From Ambrosia x helenae (Eukaryota > Streptophyta > Magnoliopsida > Asterales > Asteraceae), in assembly GCA_030844895.1 (NCBI GenBank), contig CM061226.1:117228574-117292573 (forward strand): a DNA stretch of 64,000 nucleotides. The letters are read 5' to 3'. The notes below the pieces were generated by a model. It was given only the letters and a program-made list of their open reading frames with translations. It had not been told where the DNA came from and did no database searches. Each line of letters opens with the position of its first letter. The stretch's first letter is position 1. Below, piece after piece: positions 21,670 through 33,238 of the stretch. The position numbers and the translations under genes were made by a program.

Positions 21670-22215
21670 GAAAAACAATCGGTTTTTTTGGTAATGATCA
21701 AAACGTTTTACGATTAACATAAGTCACGAAATTGTTTTATTATCATTTTTCTGATTTGGATGAGATTGATACATAACTGCTTACAATCATATTACATCAA
21801 AGAGAAATACAATCGGTTATGTATTTTCTTTTTAATACACAGAAAAATCAGAATGGTATTACATCAAACTTGTAAAAAATACAATCTGTTTTTTTTGTAG
21901 TGATCACCGCGTTTTTCTATTAACATAATTATCTAAACTGTTTACGATAAAGTTTCTGATTTGGATGAGATGCATACATAGCTGGAACCATCATATTACA
22001 TCAAACAGAAATACAATCGGTTTATATATTCATTTTTTCTGCAAAGAAAAATCAACATCGTATTACATCAATATTCTACCAAATAAAATCGTTTTTTTTG
22101 TAATGATCAAAACGTTTTTTTATTAACATAAGTATATAAACTGTTTAGGATCAAGTTTCTGAATTGGATGAAATGGATACACAACTGTTTACGATCAGGT
22201 TTAATCATTGTATTA
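21670..22215 (+). repeat. Degenerate ~204-bp tandem repeats
   Basis: Three diverged units, each with an AATCGGTTTTTTTGGTAATGATC-like block (about 21679, 21883 and 22087), AACATAA, then GATTTGGATGAGAT-like and ATTACATCAAA motifs. No coding function was seen. Confidence 0.65.
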
Positions 22216-22465
22216 TTGTCCAAATAATTGATGTAATATGATTGTGGTTTTAATAACAGGATTCAAATGAAATCAGTTTATAGTTTTCGTGAAAATGAAA
22301 AAAAAAAAACTTGCTTGAGTTTATGGTTACATTAACAAATATTTGTTTTGCATTTGAACAAGAATGGTTATTGCCTAATATTCTTTTTTGCGTATTCCAG
22401 CTACAATTTTGTAAGCCTTATTCAATTTTTTGACTATGTAGATAATTCCTAACTTGATTGCTGAA

Positions 22466-22820
22466 ATGGCGGATTTAAATCAATCATCCAAGATCAAGAT
22501 TAAATTTACCAATGGGTACTTGTGGTCTCCTATGGTGCATGTAGGAGTTCATTCTCAAGTCCATAGGTGTGTTTTTTGCAGTTTCAGCATCTACGTTTTC
22601 ATTTATCTTAGATTACGAAAATTGCTTTACCTCTTATATATATTTTGTATTCTTGATTGTTTTGTTAAGGTTTACTGTCATTGGATGGGATGACTTGCGT
22701 GAATCAGAAGGTATTTCTATTGGTGACTATTGCGTGTTCAAATGGTGTTCGGACCAACGTAGGCTGTTTGTTACCAAGATCGAAACACAAGAAGTTATTG
22801 ATTTGTCACAAATGAATTAA
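22466..22820 (+). CDS. B3-like domain fragment inside the Helitron, two exons
   Basis: Exon 1 (ATG at 22466 to 22566) reads MADLNQSSKIKIKFTNGYLW and ends at HR. A predicted 103-nt intron (22567-22669, GTGTGT...TTAAG) follows, then exon 2 (22670-22820): FTVIGWDDLRESEGISIGDY, CVFKW, then RLFVTKI. The pattern (G-x-W, GWDDL, GD-x-CVF, terminal beta strand) resembles the second half of plant B3 DNA-binding domains. The N-terminal half is not visible, so this is a partial capture or lacks upstream exons. Splicing restores frame exactly. An alternative is an unrelated Helitron accessory protein; I am only moderately sure of B3. Confidence 0.5.
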
Positions 22821-23540
22821 TAGAAGTTTAATGTATTCAGCGTTCATTCCATTAAATACATTTTCAATACATTCGTCAGTTTAATTTGACTTCCTTATTT
22901 ATTGTGATTTCCTTTTATACTTATTTTAAATCAATTTTACTGCTTATTAAATACAAGTTGACCTTTGACTGTGCTATAAATTTTCGACTTTGGTATTAAT
23001 TGGAATTTAAACGTGTAATTATGCAGTTGACTAAAATTTAATTATGGTCAATATGTGTAAATGAGTACGAATTGACTGTGAGTCAATAATCATTAAAATC
23101 ATAACTATATTCCATTATTATATACAATAACATTTAGATTTTTACGTAATATTTGGTATGTTGTAATTGTTAGAATGTGTATACGTTAATCAGTGGTGGC
23201 AAGACGCGATTATTTAGGAATTGAAATTTCGCCATTTGATATTAACTTAAGAATTGAAATTGACTTCCTAATATAAACATTTGTTATTCGAAAATTTTGA
23301 AAATATGTAATTATATAATTTGACTAAAATTTAATGATGTTAAATATGTGTATTGACTTTGACTGCATTATATATGTTTATTCTTCGTTATAAAAATGTA
23401 AACACATTTATATGCAGCAAATGTAATTAGACCATTAATTATGTATCGACTCAAAATGCATAAATGTGTTAGAAAAACCATTATGTTTATTGACTTTGAC
23501 TTCCTTATATAACATTTATCTTATAAATATGTAAACACAT

Positions 23541-24402
23541 AATGTATAAGGAAAGTCAATATGTTTATTGACCTTGACTTTGAATACGAATTTACTGTCA
23601 ATAAATATACATTAAGATAAATAGTTATATTCCTTGATTATCTAAAGTTGACTTTGAATACATAATGTATACGAATTTACTCACATTATTCATAAGGAAT
23701 TGATACATATTAAGGCGAAATTTATGGTCTCCTTCTACAATAACATATTGACTTTGAATACGAATTTACGGGTCCAATTTTCAAGCATGTTAAGGCGAAA
23801 TTGATGGTCTCCTTCTACTCCATTGTTGAATGTATAAGGAAAGTCAATATGTTTATTGACCTTGACTTTGAATACGAATTTACTGTCAATAAATATACAT
23901 TAAGATAAATAGTTATATTCCTTGATTATCTAACGTTGACTTTGAATACATAATGTATACGAATTTACTCACATTATTCATAAGGAATTGATATATGTTA
24001 AGGCGAAATTTATGGTCTCCTTCTTCAATAACATATTGACTTTGAATACGAATTTACGGGTCCAATTTCATACATGTTAAGGCGAAATTGATGGTCTCCT
24101 TTTACTCCATTGTTGAATGTATAAGGAAAGTCAATATGTTTATTGACCTTGACTTTGAATACGAATTTACTATCAATAAATATACATTAAGATAAATAGT
24201 TATATTCCTTGATTATCTAACGTTGACTTTGAATACATAATGTATACGAATTTACTCACATTATTCATAAGGAATTGATACATGTTAAGGCGAAATTTAT
24301 GGTATCCTTCTTCAATAACATATTGACTTTCAATACGAATTTACGGGTCCAATTTCATACATGTTAAGGCGAAATTGATGGTCTCCTTCTACTCCATTGT
24401 TG
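23541..24402 (+). repeat. Three tandem copies of a ~287-bp unit
   Basis: Units begin AATGTATAAGGAAAGTCAAT at 23541, 23829 and 24116, with the next AATGTATT at 24403, giving periods of 288, 287 and 287. Copies differ at few positions. Each unit holds two smaller related blocks (TTGAC..TTTGAATACGAATTTAC and TGTTAAGGCGAAATT-ATGGTCTCCTTCT). The flanking 22850-23540 is AT-rich with diverged TTGACT motifs and no gene seen. Confidence 0.88.
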
Positions 24403-24639
24403 AATGTATTGCAAATATATTTCATAACTTTAAATCTCAATAATAACAATATGCTAATTCGAATGCTAATTAGACTCCCCTATTTCATCCATTTCTTATT
24501 GATTGAATTGATTGAATACCTATATAAACAAGTCAAAGCAATTCACATACGATTGTAATAACTACTAAGAAAAAATATATTTAATATTAATTCAACATTA
24601 GTTTAGAAATATGGTACATTTAATAAATTTGAGTATCTT

Positions 24640-27513
24640 TTTTTAGATTACTTGGACCATGGTGATCAGAATGTTACTTGTGAGGATTGTAATGCAAGAC
24701 TGTGGAGATGTGAATCTAATAGAGGGCTTAATAGAAGTAATACTAAAAAAAATTTCTCTCTGTGTTGTGGTTATGGAAAAGTTATGCTTCCTCCTTTTAA
24801 GGAGGCCCCACACAGTTATAAAGAGTATTTTAATGGAGTTGATTCTAAAAGCAAATTCTTTTTAAAGAACATAAGACGATTCAACTCTATGTTTGCATTT
24901 ACGTCCATGGGTGGAAAAATTGATAAGTCTATAAATCATGGTAATGCTCCATTCATCTATCGTATAAGTGGTGAGAACTAGCATGCTTTGGGAAATCTTT
25001 TACCATCACGTGGACAAAATCCAGTATTCTCTCAGCTATACATATATGATACTGAAAATGAAGTTTCAAATAGAATCAATGTCATTGGGTGTGTTATTTT
25101 TTTATTGTCTTTTGTAGAAAACTCTAAGGATTTTTAAATACTTTCGATTCTAATGTATTCATTTTATTTATAGTGATGCAGACGAGGAATACTCATCAGA
25201 AAAGGCGCTTGAATTTCAAATTGTAAAGGAATTGAAAAAAATGTTGGATGCCAAAAACTCCTTGGTGAAATCTTATAGAATGGCGAGAGATTGTTTTCAG
25301 AAGAATCCTGATGCACAAGTCAAGCTTCGATTAAACGGAATGAGGAAAGGAGATGGTAGAACCTACAACCTACCCACGGTTTCTGAAGTTGCTGGATTGA
25401 TAATTGGTGACCTTAATGAAGAAACAGATAAACGTGATATTATTGTGCAGACCATTGATGGAAAGCTAAAAAGAGTTAGTGAGTTACATCCTTCGTATCT
25501 TGCTCTTCAGTATCCATTGTTGCTTCCTTATGGTGACGATGGATATAGAATTGACATCCTTCACAAAGATGTTCCCTTACCAAATGAAAGCACATCTTCA
25601 AGTTCAAAAAACAAAAAAGATGACCGTCAAAAAAATGTTGCCTTACCAGATGGGGGCTCATCTTCAAACCAAAAAACAAAAAACGTGAAAGTGTAACAAT
25701 GAGGGAGTTTTTTGCTTATAGAATCCAAGATAGGAGTAATGAATTCTCGCTAATTCTTAATGCACGAAGGCTTTTGCAACAATTTATAGTTGATTCGTAT
25801 ACAATGATTGAGATGGAAAGACTAAATTTCATTAGGGGTAAGCAAACGGTTCTTAGGAGTGAGAAGCATAATGTCCTAAGCAAACAAAGAGAAGAAGGAC
25901 AAACAGAAACATCAACCATGGGTCAACGAGTTATTATTCCATCTTCCTTCACAGGTGGCGCTAGATATACGATGCAAAATTATCTAGACGCAATGGCAAT
26001 ATGTAAGTGGTACGGATACCCTGACTATTTTATTACAATCACTTGTAATCCTAAATGGCCAGAGATGAGAAGATATCTTCAAGATACTACTCTTAGACCA
26101 GAAGATAGGCCAGACATTTTATGCAGGTTGTTTAAGATTAAACTTGATTCCATCATTAAAGACCTGAAAGATAAACACTTATTTGGGACTGTTGAAGCTG
26201 GTGCGAACACATGAAGTTAATTTTTATTACAACAATATTTAATTTTTTTATAACCTTTTTAACTTATTTTCTTTTGTTTGGTCTCAATACTTTGCAGCTG
26301 TATACACGGTTGAGTTTCAAAAACGTGGATTACCACACGCACACATTTGTTTGTTTATGGCTGCTGGTTATAAGCTTCCAACAGTTGACCATATTGACAA
26401 GTTCATTTCAGCAGAGATACCGAATAAAGATGAAGAGCCAGAATTGTATGAACTTGTACGTGAATTTATGATTCACGGTCCTTGTGGACCTTTGAACATG
26501 AGTTGTCCATGTATGGTCAATGACAAATGTTCAAAAAACTTCCCAAAAAATTTCCAGAATGAGACTTCTATTGATACTGAAGGTTATGCAGTGTATAGAC
26601 GCAGAGATAATGGTTCGTTTGTAGAAAAGTCTGGCGAGCAATTAGATAACAGATATGTTGTTCCATATAACAGGACACTTCTTAAAAGATACCAGGCTCA
26701 TATCAACGTTGAATGGTGTAACCAAGCTAGATCCATTAAGTATTTATTTAAATACATTAACAAGGGTCCAGATAGAGTTACTCTTAATTTTGCGGAAAGC
26801 AAGAAAGTACCCGGTGAAGACAAAGTTGCTGATGAAGTCAAAGGATTTTATGATTGTCGTTATATTTCTGCGTGTGAGGCTTCATGGAGAATATTCTCAT
26901 ATGATATTCATTACAGGTCACCTCCTGTAATGAGACTACCTTTTCATCTACCCGGTGAACAAAGAATTGTTTTCGATCCTACGCAGGACATTGACGACGT
27001 TCTCAATAAACCCTCTTGTGCTTCCTCTATGTTTTTGGGTTGGATGGAACGCAACAAAATTGATGCCAATGCAAGGAAACTAACTTACATCCAATTCCCT
27101 TCACAATATGTTTGGAAAGCACAAGAACGAAAATGGGAGGTTAGGCAAAGAATAAAGTCAATTGGTCGAATTCATTCAGTTCCTGCTTCTGTTGGCGAAG
27201 CTTATTTTTTGAGAATGCTTTTGAATAAGGTTAAAGGACCAACATCATTTCAAGATATTCTTAAAGTTGATGGGAAAGTACAATCATCTTTTAGGGATGC
27301 ATGCTACGCAATGGGACTCCTGGATGATGATACAAATATGTTGAAGCAATAAAGGAAGCAGCTTTTGCAGGTTCTGGCCCTTATCTAAGGAACTTATTTG
27401 CAACTCTTTTAACGTCCAACAGTTTGTCAAGACCTGACATTGTGTGGGAGGAAACATGGAATTATTTGTCTGATGACATTTTACGCAAGAGAAGAATAGA
27501 TTCAAACTGTCCA
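24640..27513 (+). pseudogene. Helitron Rep (HUH endonuclease) region, exons with breaks
   Basis: Starts after a splice-like TTTTTTTAG with YLDHGDQNVTCEDCNARLW (zinc-finger-like Cys pairs), then KSKFFLKNIRRFNSMFAFTS. In-frame TAG at 24979 precedes NLLPSRGQNPVFSQLYIYD. Predicted introns at about 25087-25173 and 26201-26297; removing the second restores frame (EAAVYTVEF). Helitron_like_N block: GGARYTMQNYLDAMAICKWY and FITITCNPKWPE. HUH motif is RGLPHAHICLF (about 26320-26350); the tyrosine motif is KYLFKYINKG. One-base frame breaks lie at about 25670-25685 and near 27333. Role: nicks and joins DNA in rolling-circle transposition, through the two tyrosines. Confidence 0.88.
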
Positions 27514-27710
27514 GGTTTTTAACTTTTTTTAATATATTATTACTTTAAAATAGATTTTCTAGAATTTTTTGGACATATACTAAATTGTAATGATTCATAA
27601 TTATTAGGAATGTAAATTATACTATTTTTATTGGTTCCACATATTCAATTATTCATTTTATATGTTAATTTTATTCTATATATTCCATTCTAACACATTT
27701 TTTTCCCAGA

Positions 27711-29376
27711 TTTGATACTTTCAGACGACGAACTTAAGAATTTAGCTTTGCTTGATATTGAGAAGTTCTTATTGCGTAATAATTGCAGTCTACGACATTT
27801 CGTAGGTATGCCATATCCTGAGAATGAGTTTCTATCATTATTAGACAATCGTCTTATTTGTGAGGAGTTGGGCTATGACTCAAACAGTTTGGTTGAAGAA
27901 TTTGATTCTCAGTTCTCTTCTTTAACAGATGAACAAAAAAAATATTTATAACTGTGTAATTAAATCTGTTGAGGAGAAGAAAGGAGGGTTTTTTTTTTGT
28001 TTATGGTTATGGTGGTACGGGTAAAACGTTCCTATGGAAGACTCTATCTTCATCCATAAGATGTAAAAGAAAGATTGTTTTGAATGTTGCTTCGAGTGGT
28101 ATCGCATCTTTGCTATTGGCCGGTGGTAGGACAGCACATTCCAGGTTTCGTATTCCTATAAACCTAACTGAAGATTCTATGTGCTACATACCACCTAATA
28201 GTGATGTTGCACAGCTGGTTAAACAAACTGACTTGATTATATGGGATGAAGCACCCATGACTCATAAACATGCTTTTGAAGCACTAGATCGAAGTTTAAA
28301 AGATGTATTTGGTGTACATGCTGATGAGTCATCTGATTTGTTATTTGGTGGAAAGGTTGTTGTGTTTGGGGGTGACTTTAGGCAAATTCTACCAGTTGTA
28401 CCAAATGGAACTAGGCATGACATTGTTAATGCCTCTTTAAGTTCATCATACATTTGGCACAAATGCACTGTTTTAGAATTAACAAAAAATATGAGGTTGC
28501 TTTCAGGAAGCTGCAGTTCTGATATTGAGGAAATTAAAAAGTTTGCATCTTGGCTTCTGGATATAGGAGAAGGAAAGGTTGATACAATAAGCGATGATCA
28601 GGATGCTATTTTGATACCTGATGACTTACTTATTTCTCAATCTTCGGATCCTGTTTCTGATTTGATAGCCTTTGTTTATCCGTCACTTTTGGATAACATC
28701 CACATTCCGACTTATTTTCAAGATCGAGCTATATTGGCACCGAAGAATGAAGTTGTTCATGAAATTAATGATATATTACTTTCAATGTTTCCCGGTGACG
28801 AAGTTGAGTATCTAAGTTCGGATAGTGTTTGCCAGTCCGAAGATATTAACAAACAGGTTGATGAAAGATTAGTTTCTCATGATGTCCTGAATGGTCTTAA
28901 GTTTTCTGGAATACCAAACCATCGTTTGGTTTTGAAAGTTGGCGTTCCCGTAATGTTACTTAGAAACATTGATCAGAAAAGCGGTTTGTGCAATGGGACA
29001 AGGTTACAAGTTGTTAAAATGAGAAAACGTGTCATTAAAGCGAAAATCATATTAGGAAGTAACATTGGAATGCGAACTTTTATTCCGAGAATTACTTTAT
29101 CCCACTCGGATAAAAAAATTCCTTTTAAATTTAACAGAAGGCGATTTCCACTTACTGTTTCTTTCGCAATGACAATAAACAAAAGTCAAGGACATTCCTT
29201 ATCCAAAGTTGGGTTGTATTTGAAGGATCCAGTTTTTTTCACACGGGCAGTTGTATGTTGCGCTATCAAGAGTCAGAAGTCGAGATGGACTGAAGATAGT
29301 TATAGTAGATGAAAATGGTGAATTGACGAACAAAACATCAAACGTTGTGTACAAAGAAGTCTTTCAGGATTTATGA
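27711..29376 (+). pseudogene. Helitron PIF1-like helicase region with one-base breaks
   Basis: After an intron-like gap (27514-27710, ending TTTTTTCCCAG) comes DLILSDDELKNLALLDIEKF and SSLTDEQKK. The helicase follows: Walker A GYGGTGKTFLWKTL (about 28008), Walker B IIWDEAPM (about 28236), GGDFRQILPVV, and a late motif INKSQGHSLSKVG (about 29175). Three frame breaks each sit in a homopolymer one base too long for the frame: A8 near 27941, T10 at 27989-27998 and T7 near 29233. After the last, the reading continues to a natural-looking stop at 29374-29376. Role: 5'-3' DNA unwinding during transposition. Inactive as read, or the breaks are sequencing errors. Confidence 0.88.
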
Positions 29377-29893
29377 ATAATGTGAGTAATTTTGATGCAA
29401 TTTTTTACTTATCTTTATTGACGTTATGTATATACAACTTCAATAATAAAGTATTATTTTAAACTTTTTTTTTGTGCTTTGAACAGTGCGTTGCCATTGG
29501 TCAATAAAACAAGTTATGTCCTAATTACAATTACATTAAAAATAAAAATATGATAAAAAGTAATTTACAAAAACACAATGTATTCATACCTTTTGTTATT
29601 TTTTGTTAAAGTTTATACTTTGGTTGAGTACTGATCATAATAGGTAATCGGTTTTCATTATTAACGTTACTTATAACTTACAAAAAATATCCACTTTGAC
29701 ATGAAAACCATAGTTATATATTAGTTTTAATTTTAATACCCATTTCATATCAACGCAACATTGAAACATGACATTTATATAAGAAAAAAAATATCAGGCT
29801 AACCGTTATTCTTAAAACTTTACGTTATAGCCACTAAACTTGAATAATACAACTCTTAGTTTAATATATTTTTTTTATTTACTATGGTTTGCA
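29377..29893 (+). other. Helitron 3' non-coding region
   Basis: About 500 bp of AT-rich sequence between the helicase stop and the terminal hairpin; nothing else recognised. Confidence 0.5.
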
Positions 29894-29922
29894 CCGTGGG
29901 TCCCCACGGGTCTCAAACCTAG
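29894..29922 (+). terminator. Helitron 3' terminal hairpin and CTAG end
   Basis: CCGTGGG-TC-CCCACGG is a perfect 7-bp stem (29894-29909). Nine bases later the element ends in CTAG (29919-29922), followed by the host T. In Helitrons this hairpin marks the end of strand transfer. Confidence 0.93.
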
Positions 29923-32125
29923 TAGGCATATATACCCGCTTCAACTCCTTGTTTCCCTCCCCTTGCTGCTGCTGTTACGCGACCAAGTGCACCCCACATC
30001 AACAATTTTTTTTCTCCACCTTTGACCATCTAATTGAGCTATTATTTTTGGAAAACCTTAATAATTAACAACACATAGTTGACCAGCAGTAACTCACGCG
30101 TTAAACAAGCCCCGGATTAGAAGGATTCCAGCTTGTTTTGAGCTTGATTGACCGGGTTTATCACGATTTGACCAATCACTTCAACTTGCCAATTATTTGA
30201 TTTCACTATAAATTAAACCCACTCTCTTGGTCTTAAAGTGCCGAAAACACTAACCTCACTATCAATTCTTTTGTTCGTTCACTAACACTCGCGTATTTAG
30301 CTCGGTTGACTTTTTGGTTTGACTCGTGTTCTTGCTTCAAATCTGCTTGGTATGAATCAATTCGTTTTGTGTTTTTAATCATTGATACATTCCGACCAAT
30401 AACCCTTTGAATCCAAGGGTTATTGGTTGATGAATTAGTGTATTAGAAAAACTAGGGTTTTTATGTTTTGAATTTGGGAAGAACACTTTTGCAGACATGT
30501 GTATTTAAATAAAACAGAAACAAACAAATCACGACCACTGATCTAGATCAAGTGGTTGTGTTTGTTTGTGTGTCAACCAAGGGACGTGGGTTCGATTCCC
30601 ATGAGCAGCAACCATTTTTTTCCATTCCATTTACATATATCCTAAACTTTTAATCTTTTAAAATAGTTTAAAAATACTAAAACTGCTTTATAAATTCTAC
30701 AAAAATTATCTTTAGTTATTCTTATGATAAAGTTTATTATCCAATTTTTAGATTTTCAAAAATCTTTTATTAATTATATAAAATAAATATTACAAGTTTA
30801 TTCTATTTTATTTATAAAATTCTATAAAAATATCAAAACGATTATATAAATTTCCACAAAAATTATCCTGAGTTTATATAACATTAAATTTTTCTGAAAT
30901 GATTTTTATTTCTGAAAAATCATTTATTTAATAATTTTAACCAATTTTTGTTAGTTTTAATCATAAATAAATCATAATAAATTCATTTTACAATATTTTT
31001 ACACCAAAATTTTATATAAATTATTTCTATCCATTTAGAACAGAAATACAATTTTTAATTTAAAAATTCTTTAATTTTAATATTTTTAAATATTAAAGTT
31101 ATATTTTTGACAAATCGAAATAAATAGATTTAATATTCTATTTTTAAGAAAATAATTTTATAAAAATTATTTTCATACTTAAAACTTTATATTATGACTA
31201 TCTTTAATTTAAAATTTACAAAAAGACTTTTGTTTATTTATTTATCAAATTTCTCTTATTTATTAAACGTTTAATTTATTAATCAAACGAATACTTATCC
31301 CCAATTCGAAACCCTAGAAAATACTTATAGACTAGATAGACTTAGACTTATTTGTTACCTTATACATAGGGTAATACTTGGCAACGTTGGATCACACTTA
31401 TTCAATCCCACAAGACTTAACACCTTGCTAAGGTGAGTATTACTTATCCCCTTTTTCGTTTTACACTTTTGGGGTGATTCATGCACAAGTATACAAAACT
31501 GGCACATTCATTTACACATACATTTTTATTCATTTACAATTCATATACGTGTCTTGATTATCTTTGTGCTTATGTTTGAACATGAACGTAGCTTACATGC
31601 AAAATCGTACATCTAGACATAACTTATGTTATGGTGCTCTTTACATATAGACGTAACTTATGTTACGGTGCTCATTTAGACATAACTTATGTTATGGTGC
31701 TCTTTTAGACTTGACACGTGTTAGGGTGCTCATTATCAATTTCATCTTATCAACTTTACATTGATCTTTGTCTTGTTTGGTTACTTGCGTGTTTACATAA
31801 TGCCTTGGTGATACTAGACACATGAATTGTACTACTTTTCAAAACTTATACTATATGTACAAAGCTAGGTAGTACTCACCAACATCATATGTTGACAAAA
31901 TTTATTTTCGTGCATGTTTCAGGATAAGCTGCTTGACGCTTCACATAGGACCTTGGACTTAGATTAAAACAATCAACTATCTTTATTTTTGATGTCATGT
32001 ATTTATTTTCACATGTTGTAAAACAATATTCAATAATCAAATATTTACATTTTAGTACCATGAGCTTTAGAACAATCGTCATTACGTGGCACCTCGATGA
32101 TTCCGCCATCGGTTGGGGTGTTACA
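29923..32125 (+). repeat. 3' LTR of the gag-only element, second piece
   Basis: Continues the LTR from TAGGCATATATACCCGC (as at 15615) to GGTGTTACA at 32125, with only scattered differences from the 5' LTR. The AAGCA duplication follows. Confidence 0.94.
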
Positions 32126-32237
32126 AAGCATACATAAAATATCTCAATCTTTGTGGATGAAATGCACGTGCGGGGCGTTGCATAAACGTCTTTTCTTGCC
32201 GATTCTTGGCACTTCATGAACTGTTTCTGAAGGGATA
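32126..32237 (-). pseudogene. PIF/Harbinger transposase, part 2
   Basis: The minus-strand frame reads KCQESARKDVYATPRTCISS and ends IEIFYVC. ESARKDV is a conserved step before the end of PIF/Harbinger transposases. Crossing the inserted element it continues in frame into LYNILHNMIIEDEG at 15238. The usual residues after ARKDV are not recognisable, so an older internal deletion or frame change is likely. The first five bases are the right AAGCA duplication. Confidence 0.7.
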
Positions 32238-33223
32238 TGGTACCTAATCCTGGCGCGAATAACGTCCCTATCCCACTAAGTACACTTTCTACATAGAGTC
32301 CGCAGTAACCTAATCCGCAAAAAGAATCCTCAGACTAAGTACAAATCGTCAGACATCCGCGGAACCAAGCACGCGCAAGATAACTAGTTCATGCGCGGGA
32401 TGACTTCAGTTGTGTGACGTCACCAACAAAAAGGAATCTCTGCGCGTGTATTTACGCGCAGAATGTTCGACAAACATCAGCTTTTGATACGAGGTACGGA
32501 CGATCAAAAATTAAGAAGATTTGGTCAGATCTGAGCATACCCTGCGCCAATCAGAGAGCAACACGCGTCAGGAGTGGTCCAACAACCACTAACGGGGAAC
32601 AGTGACGTGACTGCTCCCATGCTTCCACCATGCTGCTATGAACAGTACCGTTCAGAGCATTATACAAGCATGTCTGCCTGCTGCCAGACGTCACGTCAGA
32701 CGCCAACAGTTGGTCAACCATGCTGTGTAGAGGGAAGCGCCGCCTGCGCCCAGTCACATAGCGCCTCGTGGATCTTCTACATACCAAGTCATACCTTCTC
32801 TCACATAAGCATTAATTTCCACCTGTTTCCCGCCATTTTCTGGGCCTGAACCAAGGCCCAGATCGATTTCTCCCTTCTTGGGCCGAATTGGTTGGCCCAT
32901 GCTTTTTCCTATAAAAAGGAGACTTCCTCTCCTTTGCAAAGGATCGAACATTTCATGCAAGAATTATCATAGGGAGAATACTTGTAATCATCTTGTAACA
33001 TTCTGAGTAATAATACATCTCTCTTTACAATGAACGTAGGTCGATCTAGACCGAACCACTTATATTCCTGTGTTCTCACTTTCACCACACACGTTACACT
33101 TTCTCATCTTCTAGGGATTCGGTTTTCGTTATTAATGTGAGCAGATGATTATACCTTGAGCGAACACGAGTATCGAACCAAACTTATCCACTCTCCAGGT
33201 AAGTTATACTCGTTGTTTCTTCA
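32238..33223 (+). repeat. Tat 5' LTR (start uncertain)
   Basis: It ends ...GTTTCTTCA right before the primer site. The left end is set at TGGTACCTAATCC because Harbinger sequence stops there; no second LTR copy is available to confirm it. It has a good TATA box (CTATAAAAAG, 32909-32918), a GC-rich upstream part with CGCGCA/TGACGTCA motifs, and an AT-rich downstream part. Confidence 0.7.
32909..32918 (+). promoter_or_regulatory. TATA box of the Tat LTR
   Basis: CTATAAAAAG in a GC-richer context, about 310 bp before the LTR end, a normal position for the start of the genomic RNA. Confidence 0.65.
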
Positions 33224-33238
33224 TTGGCGCCATCCGTA
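33224..33238 (+). other. Primer binding site, GGCGCC type
   Basis: TTGGCGCCATCCGTA directly after the LTR. Tat/Athila-type elements use TGGCGCC... primer sites rather than the tRNA-iMet site of the neighbours. Confidence 0.75.

Larger units (their letters stand above)
21316..29922 (+). mobile_element. Helitron, 8607 bp, full-length with Rep-helicase remnants
   Basis: It begins TCTATCTATATAATAAATG and ends CTCAAACCTAG, with a 3' hairpin 9 nt before CTAG. It sits exactly between A and T of the host LTR; the uninterrupted sequence is visible in the other LTR near 15613 (CCTAATAGGC). No target duplication, as expected for rolling-circle insertion. It encodes Rep (HUH) and PIF1-like helicase on the plus strand, in the right orientation relative to the ends, plus a B3-like gene fragment and tandem repeats. 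Several frame breaks make it inactive as read. Confidence 0.95.
15239..32125 (+). mobile_element. Gag-only LTR retrotransposon (TR-GAG) carrying a nested Helitron
   Basis: 5' LTR 15239-17818, primer site at 17821, a single gag gene (18526-19726), about 1.27 kb non-coding, PPT 20984-20999, and a 3' LTR split into 21000-21315 and 29923-32125 by a Helitron. Both ends are flanked by AAGCA. Without the Helitron the element is about 8.28 kb with an internal region of only ~3.2 kb. There is no protease, RT, RNase H or integrase, so it must depend on a partner for its enzymes. LTR ends (TGTGACATCC...GGGTGTTACA) and the gag type resemble Tekay-like chromoviruses. Confidence 0.92.

Noticed and set aside
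23541..24402. CRISPR-like array
   Set aside because: Units are 287 bp and directly adjacent, with no short repeat-spacer pattern; plant DNA.
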